64,000 nt of DNA from Mesorhizobium sp. (GTDB lineage Bacteria > Pseudomonadota > Alphaproteobacteria > Rhizobiales > Rhizobiaceae): the NCBI GenBank assembly GCA_027492275.1, contig JAPUFC010000097.1, positions 94,720 through 158,719 on the forward strand. Direction: 5' to 3'. Shown in pieces: positions 13,863 through 23,461 of the stretch. Under the pieces are notes generated by a model, which was given only the letters and a program-made list of their open reading frames with translations, had not been told where the DNA came from and did not search any database. The position numbers and the translations under genes are program-made. Numbering within the stretch: the first letter of the stretch is position 1; the number at the start of each line of letters is the position of its first letter.

Positions 13863-13981
13863 GGTGTTTTTGTCCAGATTGTTTCAAGGGCGCCAGCCTT
13901 GCGGCCCGGCGCGAAATCTGCGCGACACATATAGGACGGCGTCCGAAAGTCAACCCCGGATGGCCAGCCCCTGGATGTTCG

Positions 13982-15166
13982 TCAGCCCCGGGCCCTCGCG
14001 GCGAGCCGTCCGGCGAGCAGCAGGATGTAGGCGCCGAAGAACAGCGACAGCGACCAGCCGAATCCGTTGACCCCGGCGATGTCCATGCCGATGCCGATCG
14101 CCTGCGGCCCCAGCACCATGCCGATGCCGTAGCAGAACACGAAAGCCGCGTTCGCGGCGGCGAGCTCCGCGCCGGTGAGCTGCGAGCCGAGATGGGCGAG
14201 GCCGACGGTGTAGAGCGCGGCGACGACGCCGCCCCACAGGAAGAGCAGCCCCGCCAGCAGGTGCCAGTTCGACGCCGCGAGCGGCATCAGCAGCGTGCCG
14301 ATGAGGCCGATCGTGGCGCAGGCGAGCAGCAGGTGCCGACGGTCCCGGATCTGGTCGCTGAGCATGCCGAGCGGGATTTGCAGGATGACGTTGCCGAGCC
14401 CGATCATGGTCAGCAGCAGCGCCGTGTCCGTCTCGGAATAGCCGATGCGCTCGCCATAGACCGGAAACAGCGCGAAGCCGCCGGTCTCGACCGCGCCGAA
14501 CACGAGCACGGCCGCCGTCGCGGTCGGCACCAGCCAGATATAGCGCTGGAAGCCCGGCCGCGGCCCCTCGGAATGCATGGGCGGGCTGTCGCGCCAGGCC
14601 GCGATAACGGGCAGGGCGGCCAGCGCCACCAGCCCGCAGGTGACGCCGAACGGCAGGAATCCGTCGCTGCCGATCCTGGAGAACAGCCACGGCCCGCCGG
14701 CGAAGCCGAGCGACAGCACGGTGGCGTAGATGCCGAGCACGAAGCCGCGCCGGCTGGGCGGCGCGGAGCTGGTGATCCAGAATTCCGACAGGATGAACAG
14801 GATCGTCAGCGCGACGTGCAGGCCGACGCGCAGCGGGAACCACATCCAGAAGGAGGGAGCCGCGTAGAAGCCGGTGAACGACACCGCGCCCAGCACGATC
14901 ATGGCGAGAATCGACGGCGCGACGCCCAGCCGCGCCGCGAGCGGCGCGGCAAGCGGGGCGGCGGCGAGCGAGGCCAGGCCGGCGACGGCCGTGTTGAGGC
15001 CGATCATCGTCGTCGTGTGGCCGCGCGATTCCAGGATGACGCTGAGCAGCGGCATGCCGAGCCCGATGGCCACGCCGACGACGCTGATCGACGAGATCGC
15101 GGCGATGATCGCGAGCCAATGTGTATCCTCGCGAACCTGCCGCGAAACGCCGCTTTCGGGATTCAT
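13982..15166 (-). CDS. MFS transporter
   Basis: The 394-residue protein is a 12-helix major facilitator family transporter of the inner membrane. Helices run from about residue 18 to the C-terminus with a central break near residue 200 (WRDSPPMHSEGP). The loop between helices 2 and 3 has LAAPLAARLG, and SDQIRDRRHLL follows helix 8, as in YcaD-like carriers. The substrate cannot be inferred. It starts three bases after the NUDIX gene stop, so it is coupled to topA-rnr-DUF983-NUDIX, which suggests it is expressed with them rather than under its own inducer. Confidence 0.9.
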   Translation of the reverse strand: MNPESGVSRQVREDTHWLAIIAAISSISVVGVAIGLGMPLLSVILESRGHTTTMIGLNTAVAGLASLAAAPLAAPLAARLGVAPSILAMIVLGAVSFTGFYAAPSFWMWFPLRVGLHVALTILFILSEFWITSSAPPSRRGFVLGIYATVLSLGFAGGPWLFSRIGSDGFLPFGVTCGLVALAALPVIAAWRDSPPMHSEGPRPGFQRYIWLVPTATAAVLVFGAVETGGFALFPVYGERIGYSETDTALLLTMIGLGNVILQIPLGMLSDQIRDRRHLLLACATIGLIGTLLMPLAASNWHLLAGLLFLWGGVVAALYTVGLAHLGSQLTGAELAAANAAFVFCYGIGMVLGPQAIGIGMDIAGVNGFGWSLSLFFGAYILLLAGRLAARARG

Positions 15167-15169
15167 GCG

Positions 15170-15910
15170 TCAGAGCGTGTCTTGAACGAGCCGGTTGCGA
15201 AGGGTGCGCATGAAGGCCACCGGCCCGCCGGGCCTCAGGTCGGGATCGTCTCCGAGCCGGCCGCGGAGCAGCTTCAGCACCCGCCTGGTCACGCCGGGCA
15301 GCTCGTTCTCCATCGCCTCGTCCAGCGTCAGCCAGACGAGTTCGCCGAGCTCGTCGGTCGGTCCTCCCTCCGGCAGCACGGTGGCGACCTCGTCCTTCCA
15401 GCAGGCCAGGAACCGGGTGTCGTAGCGCCGCACCTTGCCGGGGGGCGTGATCGCGCGCGCCAAGAAACGCAAGCCGCTGAGCGCCGGCTGCACGTCGTGG
15501 TCGGCAAAGCCCTGCCAGCCGGAGGACTTGCGGTCGAAGACGCCCCTGCGGCCGATCAGGATGCCGGTTTCCTCGTAGGTCTCGCGAATCGCCGACAGGG
15601 CGATGGCGCGCGCGCGCGTCGCGCTGGTGCGCGTCCCGATCTGTGCCAGCTTTCGCTCCTCGTCGGGAAGGAGGCCCTCTGCGACCGGGACGCGGCTGTC
15701 GTCGGGGTCGGTGCGACCACCGGGGAAGACCAGCGCGCCGGGAAAGAAGGCATGGCGCATGTGCCGGCGGCCCATCAGCACCCGGACATGCGTCTTCTGG
15801 CGGTCGAGGAGCAGAAGGGTCGCCGCGTCCCTCGGCCGCAGGGTCGGGTGCTTCACGGAAGCCTCGGGGGAACCAGTGCCGCTCTGTCCGGCGTCCGTGT
15901 TGTCCTGCAT
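15170..15910 (-). CDS. NUDIX hydrolase
   Basis: The predicted 246-residue protein hydrolyses a nucleoside-diphosphate-linked compound, substrate unknown. The Nudix core is split: FPGGRTDPDD comes early and the catalytic RETYEETGI follows after an insertion of about 40 residues, as in the CoA-pyrophosphatase-like and NUDT19-like group. The start is uncertain: the ATG at 15910 follows GGTGAGGGG, though very closely, while a GTG at 15946 lacks a ribosome binding site but sits nearer the DUF983 stop. It lies between DUF983 and the MFS gene in the topA-rnr operon. Confidence 0.88.
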   Translation of the reverse strand: MQDNTDAGQSGTGSPEASVKHPTLRPRDAATLLLLDRQKTHVRVLMGRRHMRHAFFPGALVFPGGRTDPDDSRVPVAEGLLPDEERKLAQIGTRTSATRARAIALSAIRETYEETGILIGRRGVFDRKSSGWQGFADHDVQPALSGLRFLARAITPPGKVRRYDTRFLACWKDEVATVLPEGGPTDELGELVWLTLDEAMENELPGVTRRVLKLLRGRLGDDPDLRPGGPVAFMRTLRNRLVQDTL

Positions 15911-15952
15911 CCCCTCACCGTAAGCTCGCGTGCGCAGCGGGGCCACGCCGTA

Positions 15953-16390
15953 TCACAGTTCGGGATGCCTCTCCACAGAATCATCCTCGTCGCCGAAGCC
16001 GTGCATGTAGAGGGCCCATTGCAGGCCGACCACCGCGCCCTTGATGGGCCTGAGCAGGGCCAGCGACAGGGCGACGGTCAGCGGCGTCCAGATCGCCATA
16101 TGCGCCAGGGTGGAGAGTTCCGTGGTCGCCTCGACGCCCATGAACGCGCCCACCACCAGATGGCCGACGATGACCACCACCAGATAGGCGGGCAGGTCGT
16201 CGGCGCGATGGTGATCCATGCGCTCGCCGCACGATTCACAGGCGGGAACGATCTTCAGGAAGGAGGAGAACAGCTTGCCCTGTCCGCATTTCGGGCACTT
16301 GCAGCGCAAACCGTTCCATATCGCGTTCCACAACGGGCGCGCCGGCCTGCCGGAATGAAGCTCGCCGCCGTAGATCGCCTTTTCCATCAT
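15953..16390 (-). CDS. DUF983 zinc-ribbon membrane protein
   Basis: The 145-residue product has a zinc-ribbon start (LRCKCPKCGQGKLF, then ACESCGERMD) followed by two transmembrane segments at about residues 66-88 and 95-118. This is the DUF983 family, common in alphaproteobacteria and of unproven function; a link to respiratory assembly has been suggested for some members because of gene neighbourhood, but here it sits behind rnr. Its ATG overlaps the rnr stop as ATGA. Confidence 0.9.
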   Translation of the reverse strand: MMEKAIYGGELHSGRPARPLWNAIWNGLRCKCPKCGQGKLFSSFLKIVPACESCGERMDHHRADDLPAYLVVVIVGHLVVGAFMGVEATTELSTLAHMAIWTPLTVALSLALLRPIKGAVVGLQWALYMHGFGDEDDSVERHPEL

Positions 16391-18684
16391 CGTCTCCTGC
16401 CGCCCTTGCGGCCTTGGCCGGCACGGGCGCGTTGCCTTGCTCCGCCCTTCGACTTGTGAAACGAGCGCCGCGACCCGGGAAGGGCCTTCGGCTCGCTCAG
16501 CATCTCGAAGCGCATCGCCCCTGCCAGGGGCGCGACCTCGACAAGCTTGACCTCGACGCGATCGGCGAGCTGGAAGCCTTCTCCGCTACGCTCGCCGACC
16601 AAAGCACGGGCCGTCTCGTCGAATATATAGTAGTCGCCGCCCAGCGACGACACCGGCACGAAGCCATCCGCGCCGAACTGCCGCAACTGGACAAATAGTC
16701 CGGCCTTGGTGACGCCGGAGACCCGCGCCTCGAACGAAGCACCCACCTTGTCGGCCAGATAGGCCGCGATCAGCCGGTCCACGGTCTCGCGCTCGGCCGC
16801 CATGGCGCGGCGTTCCGTCGCGGAGATCAGCGCGGCGGTTTCCTCCAGCCGCTCCTCCTCGCCGCGCGTGATGCCGCCTTCGCCGAGCCCTAGCGCGCCG
16901 ATCAGCGCGCGGTGCACGATCAGGTCGGCGTAGCGGCGGATCGGCGAGGTGAAATGCGCGTAGCGGCGCAGGTTCAGGCCGAAATGGCCGAGATTCTCCT
17001 GTGAATAGATGGCCTGGCTCTGCGTGCGCAGCACCACCTCGTTGACCAGCTCCTCATTGTCCGCGCCGCGCACCCGCTCGAGGATCTGGTTGAACTGGCC
17101 GGGCTTGAGCTGCGCGCCGCGCGCCAGCGAGATGCCGATCGTAGCGAGGAATTCGCGCAGCGTCTCCTGCTTGGCCAGCGCCGGCGCGTCGTGGACGCGG
17201 TAGACCAGCGCCTGCTTGCGGCCCTCCAGCGTCTCGGCGGCGGCGACGTTGGCCTGGATCATGAACTCCTCGATCAGCCGGTGCGCGTCGAGGCGTTCGG
17301 GCACGACGATGCGGTCCACCGTGCCGTCCGGCTTCAGCAGAATCTTGCGTTCCGGAAGGTCGAGGTCGAGCGGCTGGCGTTTTTCGCGCCCGCGCTTCAG
17401 CACCGCGTAGCCATTCCACAGCGGCGTCAGCACCGTGTTGAGCAGCGGACTCGTCTTCTTGTCGGGATTGCCGTCGATGGCGGCCTGCGCCTGGGTGTAG
17501 GCGAGCTTCGCCGCCGACTTCATCATGACGCGGTGAAAACTGTGCCGCAGCTTGCGACCATCGGCCGAAAACGTCATGCGCACGGCCAGGGCAGGGCGCT
17601 CCTCGCCCTCGCGCAGCGAGCACAAATCGTTGGAAATGCGTTCGGGAAGCATCGGCACGACGCGGTCGGGGAAATAGACCGAATTGCCGCGCTTCAGCGC
17701 TTCGCGGTCGAGCGCGGAGCCCGGCCGCACATAGGCCGCCACGTCGGCGATGGCGACCGTGGCGATCACGCCGCCGGGATTGGCCTCGTCCGGGTCCGGC
17801 ATGGCGTGCACGGCGTCGTCATGGTCCTTGGCGTCGGCGGGATCGATTGTGACCAGCGGCAGGTCGCGCCAGTCCTCGCGCCCCTTGAGCGAAACCTGCT
17901 GCAACGCCTCCGATTCCCGCAACGCCTCGGGCGGAAACACGTAAGGGATCTCGTGCGCGTGGATGGCGATCATCGAGATCGCCTTCTCGCTGGTGACCGA
18001 GCCCAGCACCGCCACCACCTTGGCGCGCGGCAGGCCGTAGCGTCCCGAGGATATCTGCTCGACCTCGACGAGGTCGCCCGGCTCCGCGCCGTTGCGGAAC
18101 TCGCGCTCGACGATCAGCTCGGACTGCCGCCTCTGCGCCGGCTCGATGCGGTAGCCGCCGTCGGCGAGGATGCGGAACACGCCGATCACCCGGTCCGGCC
18201 GCTTCTCCAGCACCTTCATGATGCGGCCGGTATAGGCTGGACCGTCCCCGCCGTCGGCGGCGAAGGTCTTGGCCAGCACGCGGTCGCCGACGCCCGGAGC
18301 CGGGCCGCTGCGCGAAGGCCGGATCGCCACGACGGGAGGCTCGCCGAAGGCGGCGTCCCATTCGCCCGGCCGCGCGAGCAGGATTCCGTCCTCGTCGCGG
18401 CCAAAAACCTCCAGAACGCTCACGGAAGGAAGCGAGCCGACGCGGGCGAGGCGCTTGCGGTTGCCGGCCAGCAGCCCCTCGTCCTGCAGCTCGCGCAGCA
18501 TGTCCTTCAGCCAGACGCGGTCGCCGGCCTTCAGCGAGAAGGCCTTGGCGATCTCGCGTTTTCCCGCGCGGTCGGGATTCTCCGTGACGTAGCGCAGGAT
18601 GTCGTCGCGGGTCGGGCGAAAGTCGCTGGCGGCCGTCCTCGCGCCGCCCGCGGTCCTCGACTTGCCGGAGATGCTGCGCGCCAA
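16387..18684 (-). CDS. rnr: Ribonuclease R
   Basis: RNase R is a processive 3'-to-5' exoribonuclease that degrades structured RNA. The 765-residue protein has an N-terminal helix-turn-helix-like region (RDDILRYVTENPDRAGKRE), cold-shock domains, the RNB catalytic domain with metal-binding aspartates in TIDPADAKDHDDAV, and a C-terminal S1 domain followed by a basic tail rich in Arg and Lys. The start is a TTG at 18684, six bases after the topA stop, preceded by TAGGCGAG; no ATG or GTG in a suitable place gives the family N-terminus. The stop overlaps DUF983. Confidence 0.95.
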   Translation of the reverse strand: MARSISGKSRTAGGARTAASDFRPTRDDILRYVTENPDRAGKREIAKAFSLKAGDRVWLKDMLRELQDEGLLAGNRKRLARVGSLPSVSVLEVFGRDEDGILLARPGEWDAAFGEPPVVAIRPSRSGPAPGVGDRVLAKTFAADGGDGPAYTGRIMKVLEKRPDRVIGVFRILADGGYRIEPAQRRQSELIVEREFRNGAEPGDLVEVEQISSGRYGLPRAKVVAVLGSVTSEKAISMIAIHAHEIPYVFPPEALRESEALQQVSLKGREDWRDLPLVTIDPADAKDHDDAVHAMPDPDEANPGGVIATVAIADVAAYVRPGSALDREALKRGNSVYFPDRVVPMLPERISNDLCSLREGEERPALAVRMTFSADGRKLRHSFHRVMMKSAAKLAYTQAQAAIDGNPDKKTSPLLNTVLTPLWNGYAVLKRGREKRQPLDLDLPERKILLKPDGTVDRIVVPERLDAHRLIEEFMIQANVAAAETLEGRKQALVYRVHDAPALAKQETLREFLATIGISLARGAQLKPGQFNQILERVRGADNEELVNEVVLRTQSQAIYSQENLGHFGLNLRRYAHFTSPIRRYADLIVHRALIGALGLGEGGITRGEEERLEETAALISATERRAMAAERETVDRLIAAYLADKVGASFEARVSGVTKAGLFVQLRQFGADGFVPVSSLGGDYYIFDETARALVGERSGEGFQLADRVEVKLVEVAPLAGAMRFEMLSEPKALPGSRRSFHKSKGGARQRARAGQGRKGGRRR

Positions 18685-18690
18685 GCTCGC

Positions 18691-21315
18691 CTACGCTTTC
18701 TCTTTCGCCGGTTTCTTTGCCGCCGGCTTCTTCGCCGCCGCCTTTTTGGCGGGAGCCTTCTTCGCGGCCGAGGCCTTTGGGCGGGCCGGCTTCTTGCCGC
18801 CGCCCGTCTTGGCGATGCGCTCGGCGATGAGCGCCATCGCCTCCTCGAGCGTCACGGATTGCGGGTCCTTGCCCTTGGGCAGCGTGGCGTTGGTCTTCTC
18901 GTGGTTCACGTAAGGACCGTATTTCCCGTCGCGCACGGTGATCTTGCCGCCGTCCGGGTGGTCGCCCAGTTCCTTCAGCGCGGCCGGCGTGCCGCCGCGC
19001 GCGCCGCGCCCCTTGGCCATCTTCTCGGCGATCACCGACACCGCGCGGTTCAAGCCGACCGAGAACACGTCCTCGATCGTCTCGAGATTGGCGTAGGCGC
19101 CGTCATGCAGCAGGAACGGCCCGTAGCGGCCGAGGCCGGCCGAGATCATCTTGCCGCTCTCGGGATGTTTTCCCACGTCGCGCGGCAGGGACAGAAGCGC
19201 CAGCGCCTTCTCGTGGTCGATCGATTCGGGCGTCCAGCCCTTGGGCAGGCTGGAGCGCTTGGCGTCCTTGCCCTCGCCGCGCTGGAGGTAGGGGCCGAAG
19301 CGGCCGCTGCGCAGCGTGATCTCCTCGCCCGTATAGGGGTCGTTGCCCAAAACCTTGGCGCCGTCCTCCGTTCCGCCGCCCTCGGCGTTGGGGTCGTCGC
19401 CGAGCTGGCGGGTGTAGCCGCACTCCGGATAGTTCGAGCAGCCGACGAAGGCGCCGTACTTGCCAAGCTTCAGCGACAGCGCGCCGGTGCCGCATTTCGG
19501 GCAGATGCGCGGGTCCGTGCCATCGGGCCGGGCCGGGAAGACCAGCGGCGCCAGCTCCTCGTTCAGCGCCTCGAGGACGTTGGTGACGCGCAGTTCCTTG
19601 ATGCCGTCGACGGCCGCCGAGAAATCGCGCCAGAAATCGGCCAGCACATCCTTCCAGGCGAGCTTTCCGTCGGAGATCTCGTCGAGCCTCTCCTCCAGCG
19701 CGGCGGTGAAGTCGTACTCGACATATTTGTCGAAGAAGCTTTCCAGGAAGGCCGTCACCAGCCGGCCCTTGGACTGCGGCACCAGCCGGCGCTTGTCGAT
19801 GGCCACGTAGTCGCGGTCTTCCAGCGTCTTCAGCGTCGCCGCGTAGGTGGAGGGGCGGCCGATGCCGAGCTCTTCCATCTTCTTGATCAGCGAGGCTTCC
19901 GAATAGCGCGGCGGCGGCTCGGTCGAGTGCTGGGTGGCGTCGATCTTCTTGCGGTCCAGAACCTCGCCGACGCGGATTTCCGGCAGGCGGCGGTCTTCCT
20001 CGTCCTGGCTGTCCTCGTCCCTGTTTTCGGCATAGGCCGCCAGGAAGCCGTCGAAGCGGACGACGGAGCCGACGGCGCGCAGAGATGCCGTGCGCGCGCC
20101 GTTCGCGGCGTCGATCTCGGCGGTGGTGCGCTCGATGTCGGCCGGATTCATCTGGCTGGCGATGGCGCGCTTCCACACCAGCTCGTAGAGCCGCGCCTGG
20201 TCGGCATCGAGATACTTCCTCACCTGCGACGGGGTGCGGGAAAAATCGGTCGGCCGGATCGCCTCGTGGGCCTCCTGCGCGTTCTTGGCCTTGTTGGAAT
20301 AGTAGCGCGGCTGGTCCGGCAGGTACTTTTCGCCGAACTCCTTGCCGATGGTCGTGCGCGCGGCCGAGATCGCCTCGGGCGCCATCTGCACGCCGTCGGT
20401 TCGCATGTAGGTGATCAGGCCCGTCGTCTCGCCGCCCATGTCGAGGCCTTCGTAGAGGCGCTGCGCCACTTGCATGGTGCGGTTGGCGGAGAAGCCGAGC
20501 TGCGAGGACGCCGCCTGCTGCAGCGTCGAGGTGGTGAAGGGCGGTCCGGGGCTGCGCTTGGTGGGCTTCGCCTCGACCGAACGGGCCGTGAAGCGCGCGC
20601 CGTCCAGCATCGACTTGATGTCGTCGGCCTGCGCCCTGGACGAGATGTCGAGCTTTTGCAGCCGCTTGCCCTCGAAGGCGGTGAGCCTTGCCTCGAACGT
20701 ATCGGCGCGGGGCGTGGCCAGAAGCGCGGCGACCTGCCAGTATTCCTCGCGCACGAAGCGCTCGATCTCGGCCTCGCGGTCGCAGACGAGGCGCAGCGCC
20801 ACCGACTGCACCCGGCCGGCCGATCGCGCGCCGGGCAGCTTGCGCCACAGCACCGGCGACAGGGTGAAGCCGACGAGATAGTCCAGTGCGCGCCGCGCCA
20901 GATAGGCGTCGACCAGCGGCGCGTCGATGTCGCGCGGATTGGCCATGGCGTCGAGCACGGAGCGCTTGGTGATGGCGTTGAAGACGACGCGCCGCACCGG
21001 TTTGTCCTTCAGCACGCGCTTCTGCCGCAGCACCTCCAGCACGTGCCATGAGATCGCCTCGCCCTCGCGGTCCGGGTCGGTGGCGAGGATGAGGCCGTCC
21101 GCGCCCTTCAACGCGTTGGCGATATCGGACAGCCGCTTCGACGCCGGCCCGTCGACGGCCCAGGACATGGCGAAATCCTCGTCCGGCCGGACGGAGCCGT
21201 CCTTGGGCGGCAGGTCGCGCACATGGCCGTAGGACGCCAGGACCTTGTAGTCCTTGCCGAGATACTTGTTGATCGTTTTCGCCTTGGCGGGCGATTCGAC
21301 GACGACGACGTCCAT
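18691..21315 (-). CDS. topA: DNA topoisomerase I
   Basis: This 874-residue type IA enzyme relaxes negative supercoils. The Toprim domain begins MDVVVVESPAKAKTINKYLG and has the acidic ATDPDREGEAISWH. The catalytic tyrosine is Tyr303 in GLITYMRTDGV. After the core there is one four-cysteine zinc finger (CPKCGTGALSLKLG, then CSNYPECGYT), several degenerate topoisomerase C-terminal repeats (GRYGPFLLH, GKYGPYVNHE), and a Lys/Ala/Pro-rich tail typical of high-GC alphaproteobacteria. It heads the topA-rnr-DUF983-NUDIX-MFS run. Confidence 0.97.
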   Translation of the reverse strand: MDVVVVESPAKAKTINKYLGKDYKVLASYGHVRDLPPKDGSVRPDEDFAMSWAVDGPASKRLSDIANALKGADGLILATDPDREGEAISWHVLEVLRQKRVLKDKPVRRVVFNAITKRSVLDAMANPRDIDAPLVDAYLARRALDYLVGFTLSPVLWRKLPGARSAGRVQSVALRLVCDREAEIERFVREEYWQVAALLATPRADTFEARLTAFEGKRLQKLDISSRAQADDIKSMLDGARFTARSVEAKPTKRSPGPPFTTSTLQQAASSQLGFSANRTMQVAQRLYEGLDMGGETTGLITYMRTDGVQMAPEAISAARTTIGKEFGEKYLPDQPRYYSNKAKNAQEAHEAIRPTDFSRTPSQVRKYLDADQARLYELVWKRAIASQMNPADIERTTAEIDAANGARTASLRAVGSVVRFDGFLAAYAENRDEDSQDEEDRRLPEIRVGEVLDRKKIDATQHSTEPPPRYSEASLIKKMEELGIGRPSTYAATLKTLEDRDYVAIDKRRLVPQSKGRLVTAFLESFFDKYVEYDFTAALEERLDEISDGKLAWKDVLADFWRDFSAAVDGIKELRVTNVLEALNEELAPLVFPARPDGTDPRICPKCGTGALSLKLGKYGAFVGCSNYPECGYTRQLGDDPNAEGGGTEDGAKVLGNDPYTGEEITLRSGRFGPYLQRGEGKDAKRSSLPKGWTPESIDHEKALALLSLPRDVGKHPESGKMISAGLGRYGPFLLHDGAYANLETIEDVFSVGLNRAVSVIAEKMAKGRGARGGTPAALKELGDHPDGGKITVRDGKYGPYVNHEKTNATLPKGKDPQSVTLEEAMALIAERIAKTGGGKKPARPKASAAKKAPAKKAAAKKPAAKKPAKEKA

Positions 21316-21465
21316 GATACTCCGGGGTCCAGCAGGCGGCAGAAAGCTGCGCGGGCAATTCGAATCCGCTCGTCACATGGCCGTGCTTTCGCGCTTGGTC
21401 AAGGGCAACGCCGAAAACGGAGTCGGATGCAATCCTGCACAACCAAAGGTGTAGGTAATAATTCC

Positions 21466-21493
21466 TTGCAACTGCCGATTAAATTGCTAATCT
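21466..21493 (+). promoter_or_regulatory. Candidate promoter of the 68-residue gene
   Basis: TTGCAA (21466-21471) and TAATCT (21488-21493) are 16 bases apart in an AT-rich island that stands out from the GC-rich surroundings. The region lies between divergent topA and this gene. Confidence 0.4.
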
Positions 21494-21566
21494 CTAAATC
21501 AATCGAAGATTGAGGAAACGAGAGGCGGCGGACCGGGCAGAAACGGGTCGCCGATAGGGGACCCGT

Positions 21567-21773
21567 ATGCCTGCTTCACACCGCGCCTATCGCCGCACCG
21601 AGACGCTCGACTATCTGCAATCCATGCTCGGCCAGCTCCGGCAGATGGCGGAAGCGGAGCGTCTGGACATGCTCGCCTACCTCATCGAGATGGCCTACAT
21701 CGAGGCCAGCGACATCATTCGCGGCGAGCGGCCGTCACGGGTCAACCATGGCAAGCGACACGGCACCGCCTGA
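21567..21773 (+). CDS. Small conserved hypothetical protein
   Basis: The 68-residue product is not assigned to a named family here. It reads ETLDYLQSMLGQLRQMAEAE, then LDMLAYLIEMAYIEASDIIRGE, mostly amphipathic helix with a polar tail, no membrane segment or Cys. I recall near-identical short proteins in rhizobial genomes, which supports it being real. AGGGGA lies just before the ATG, and TTGCAA-N16-TAATCT upstream is a fair promoter. The last 39 bases overlap the 3' end of dprA on the other strand. Confidence 0.75.
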   Translation: MPASHRAYRRTETLDYLQSMLGQLRQMAEAERLDMLAYLIEMAYIEASDIIRGERPSRVNHGKRHGTA

Positions 21774-22877
21774 ATGCCGTTCCAGCCGTCCGGCGAGGTC
21801 GAGCTCCAGCAGGATCATGAATATCTGTGCCGGGTGCAACCCGGTGTGGCGGATCAGCTCGTCGATTTCGGCGGGCGCGGGACCCAGCGCCTGGATCACG
21901 CGGTCGCGATCCGATTCGCGCGCCGGCGGCGCGGAGGAGAAATCGGGGGGCGGTTCTTCCAGCCTGTACGGGTCCGTCAGGGCCTTCTTGCCTGACAGGG
22001 GGGCCAGCGCCTCGATCACGTCCGCAGTTTCCGTGACCAGGATCGCGCCGTCCTTGAGCAGGCCGTTCGTGCCGGCCGCGCGCGGGTCCAGCGGCGAGCC
22101 GGGGACGGCGAACACCAGCCGGCCCATCTCGCCGGCCAGCCGCGCGCTGATCAGCGAGCCGGACCGCTTCGCTGCCTCGACCACCACCAGCCCCAGCGAC
22201 ATGCCGGCGATGAGCCGGTTGCGGCGCGGAAAATCCTGCGCGCGCGGCTCCCAGCCGAACGGCATCTCGGAGACCAGCGCGCCGCCGCGCGCGGCGATCT
22301 CGCCGGCCAGCGCGACGTTCTCGGGCGGGTAGGGGCGATCGAGCCCGCCGGCCAGCACCCCCACCGTGCCGGTGGCGAGGCTCGCCGCGTGGGCCGCCGT
22401 GTCGATGCCGCGCGCCAGGCCAGACACGACGGCGTATCCCGCCTGTCCCAGATCGCCCGCCAGCATCCGCGCCATCTTGATTCCGGCCAGCGAGGCGTTG
22501 CGCGCGCCGACCACCGCGACGGCCGCGAGCGAGAAGACCTCGCCGCCGCCCTTGATCGCCAGCAGCGGCGGTGGTTGCTCCATGCGCCGCAGCAGCGGCG
22601 GGTAGTCCGGTTCGCCGATGGCCGTGAAGCGCGCGCCGCAGCGTGCCGCCGCGTCCATCTCGGCCTCGGCCTCGCCGGCCGTCGGGATGCGCGGCGGCTG
22701 TTGCCTGCCGCCGGACAGGGCGAGTTCGGGCAGCATCTCCAGCGCGTTTTCCGCCGAGCCGAAACGGTTGATCAGGTCGCGGAAGGTCGCCGGCCCGACA
22801 TTGGGCGTGCGGATCAGACGCAGCCAGCTCGCTCTCTGCCGGTCGCTCAGGCGCGGCGCGGCAGGGGCGCCGCTCAC
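21735..22877 (-). CDS. dprA: DNA-processing protein DprA (natural transformation)
   Basis: DprA binds incoming single-stranded DNA and loads RecA. The 380-residue product has an N-terminal helical domain ([20 protein letters not shown]), a Rossmann-type core with [15 protein letters not shown] and [16 protein letters not shown], and a C-terminal winged-helix region. The start is a GTG at 22877 that overlaps the plsY stop as GTGA. With the comEC fragment at the right edge it implies at least part of a DNA uptake pathway. Operon: pyrB-pyrC'-plsY-dprA. Confidence 0.94.
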   Translation of the reverse strand: MSGAPAAPRLSDRQRASWLRLIRTPNVGPATFRDLINRFGSAENALEMLPELALSGGRQQPPRIPTAGEAEAEMDAAARCGARFTAIGEPDYPPLLRRMEQPPPLLAIKGGGEVFSLAAVAVVGARNASLAGIKMARMLAGDLGQAGYAVVSGLARGIDTAAHAASLATGTVGVLAGGLDRPYPPENVALAGEIAARGGALVSEMPFGWEPRAQDFPRRNRLIAGMSLGLVVVEAAKRSGSLISARLAGEMGRLVFAVPGSPLDPRAAGTNGLLKDGAILVTETADVIEALAPLSGKKALTDPYRLEEPPPDFSSAPPARESDRDRVIQALGPAPAEIDELIRHTGLHPAQIFMILLELDLAGRLERHSGGAVSLAMVDP

Positions 22878-23461
22878 CCCTTGGCTCCGATCCTCGGCTC
22901 CGTGCCGGCGATCAGCCGCCTGATGTTGGCGTGGTGCTTGATGAAGACGATGGCCGCCATGATGAAGAACAGGGCCGGCAGGTTCTGTGCGTCGGTGAAG
23001 AAGGCGTAGAGCACCACCGCGGCCGAGGCCGAAAGCCCGGCGAGCGAGGAATAGCGCAGCGTCGCGGCGAGCGCGATCCACACCACGGCGAAGAGCAGCG
23101 CCGCCGGCCACAAGAGGCCCAGCACGACGCCGAGGAAGGTCGCCACGCCCTTGCCGCCCTTGAAGCGCAGCCAGACCGGGAAGAGATGGCCGATGAACGC
23201 GCCGAAGCCGGCGATCGCCGCATAGGCCGGGCCGAACGCGCCGGCGGCCAGCACGGCCACGGTGCCCTTCAGCATGTCGCAGGCCAGGGTGGCGGCGGCG
23301 AGCTTCTTGTTGCCCGTGCGCAGCACGTTGGTCGCGCCGATATTGCCCGAGCCGATGGCGCGCACGTCGCCCAGCCCCGCCGCGCGGGTCAGCACGAGGC
23401 CGAAGGGAATCGAGCCGAGCAGGTAGCCGAAGACGAGAGCGACAAGCGATCCGAGCGTCAT
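22874..23461 (-). CDS. plsY: Glycerol-3-phosphate acyltransferase PlsY
   Basis: PlsY transfers an acyl group from acyl-phosphate to glycerol-3-phosphate, the first step of phospholipid synthesis, in the inner membrane. The 195-residue product has the family motifs [23 protein letters not shown] and [12 protein letters not shown], plus five hydrophobic segments. The ATG at 23461 overlaps the pyrC' stop (ATGA) and gives the usual length; a longer frame upstream was rejected because it runs into pyrC'. dprA follows with a four-base overlap. Confidence 0.95.
   Translation of the reverse strand: MTLGSLVALVFGYLLGSIPFGLVLTRAAGLGDVRAIGSGNIGATNVLRTGNKKLAAATLACDMLKGTVAVLAAGAFGPAYAAIAGFGAFIGHLFPVWLRFKGGKGVATFLGVVLGLLWPAALLFAVVWIALAATLRYSSLAGLSASAAVVLYAFFTDAQNLPALFFIMAAIVFIKHHANIRRLIAGTEPRIGAKG

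Noticed and set aside
13929-13954. Promoter for rpmG made of GTTGAC and CTATAT
   Set aside because: The spacing is 14 bases, three shorter than the consensus; noted in the rpmG entry but not called as a site.
17191-21051. Open frame of 1286 codons antisense to rnr and topA
   Set aside because: Low-complexity Arg/Leu/Gly translation covering two well-supported genes on the other strand.
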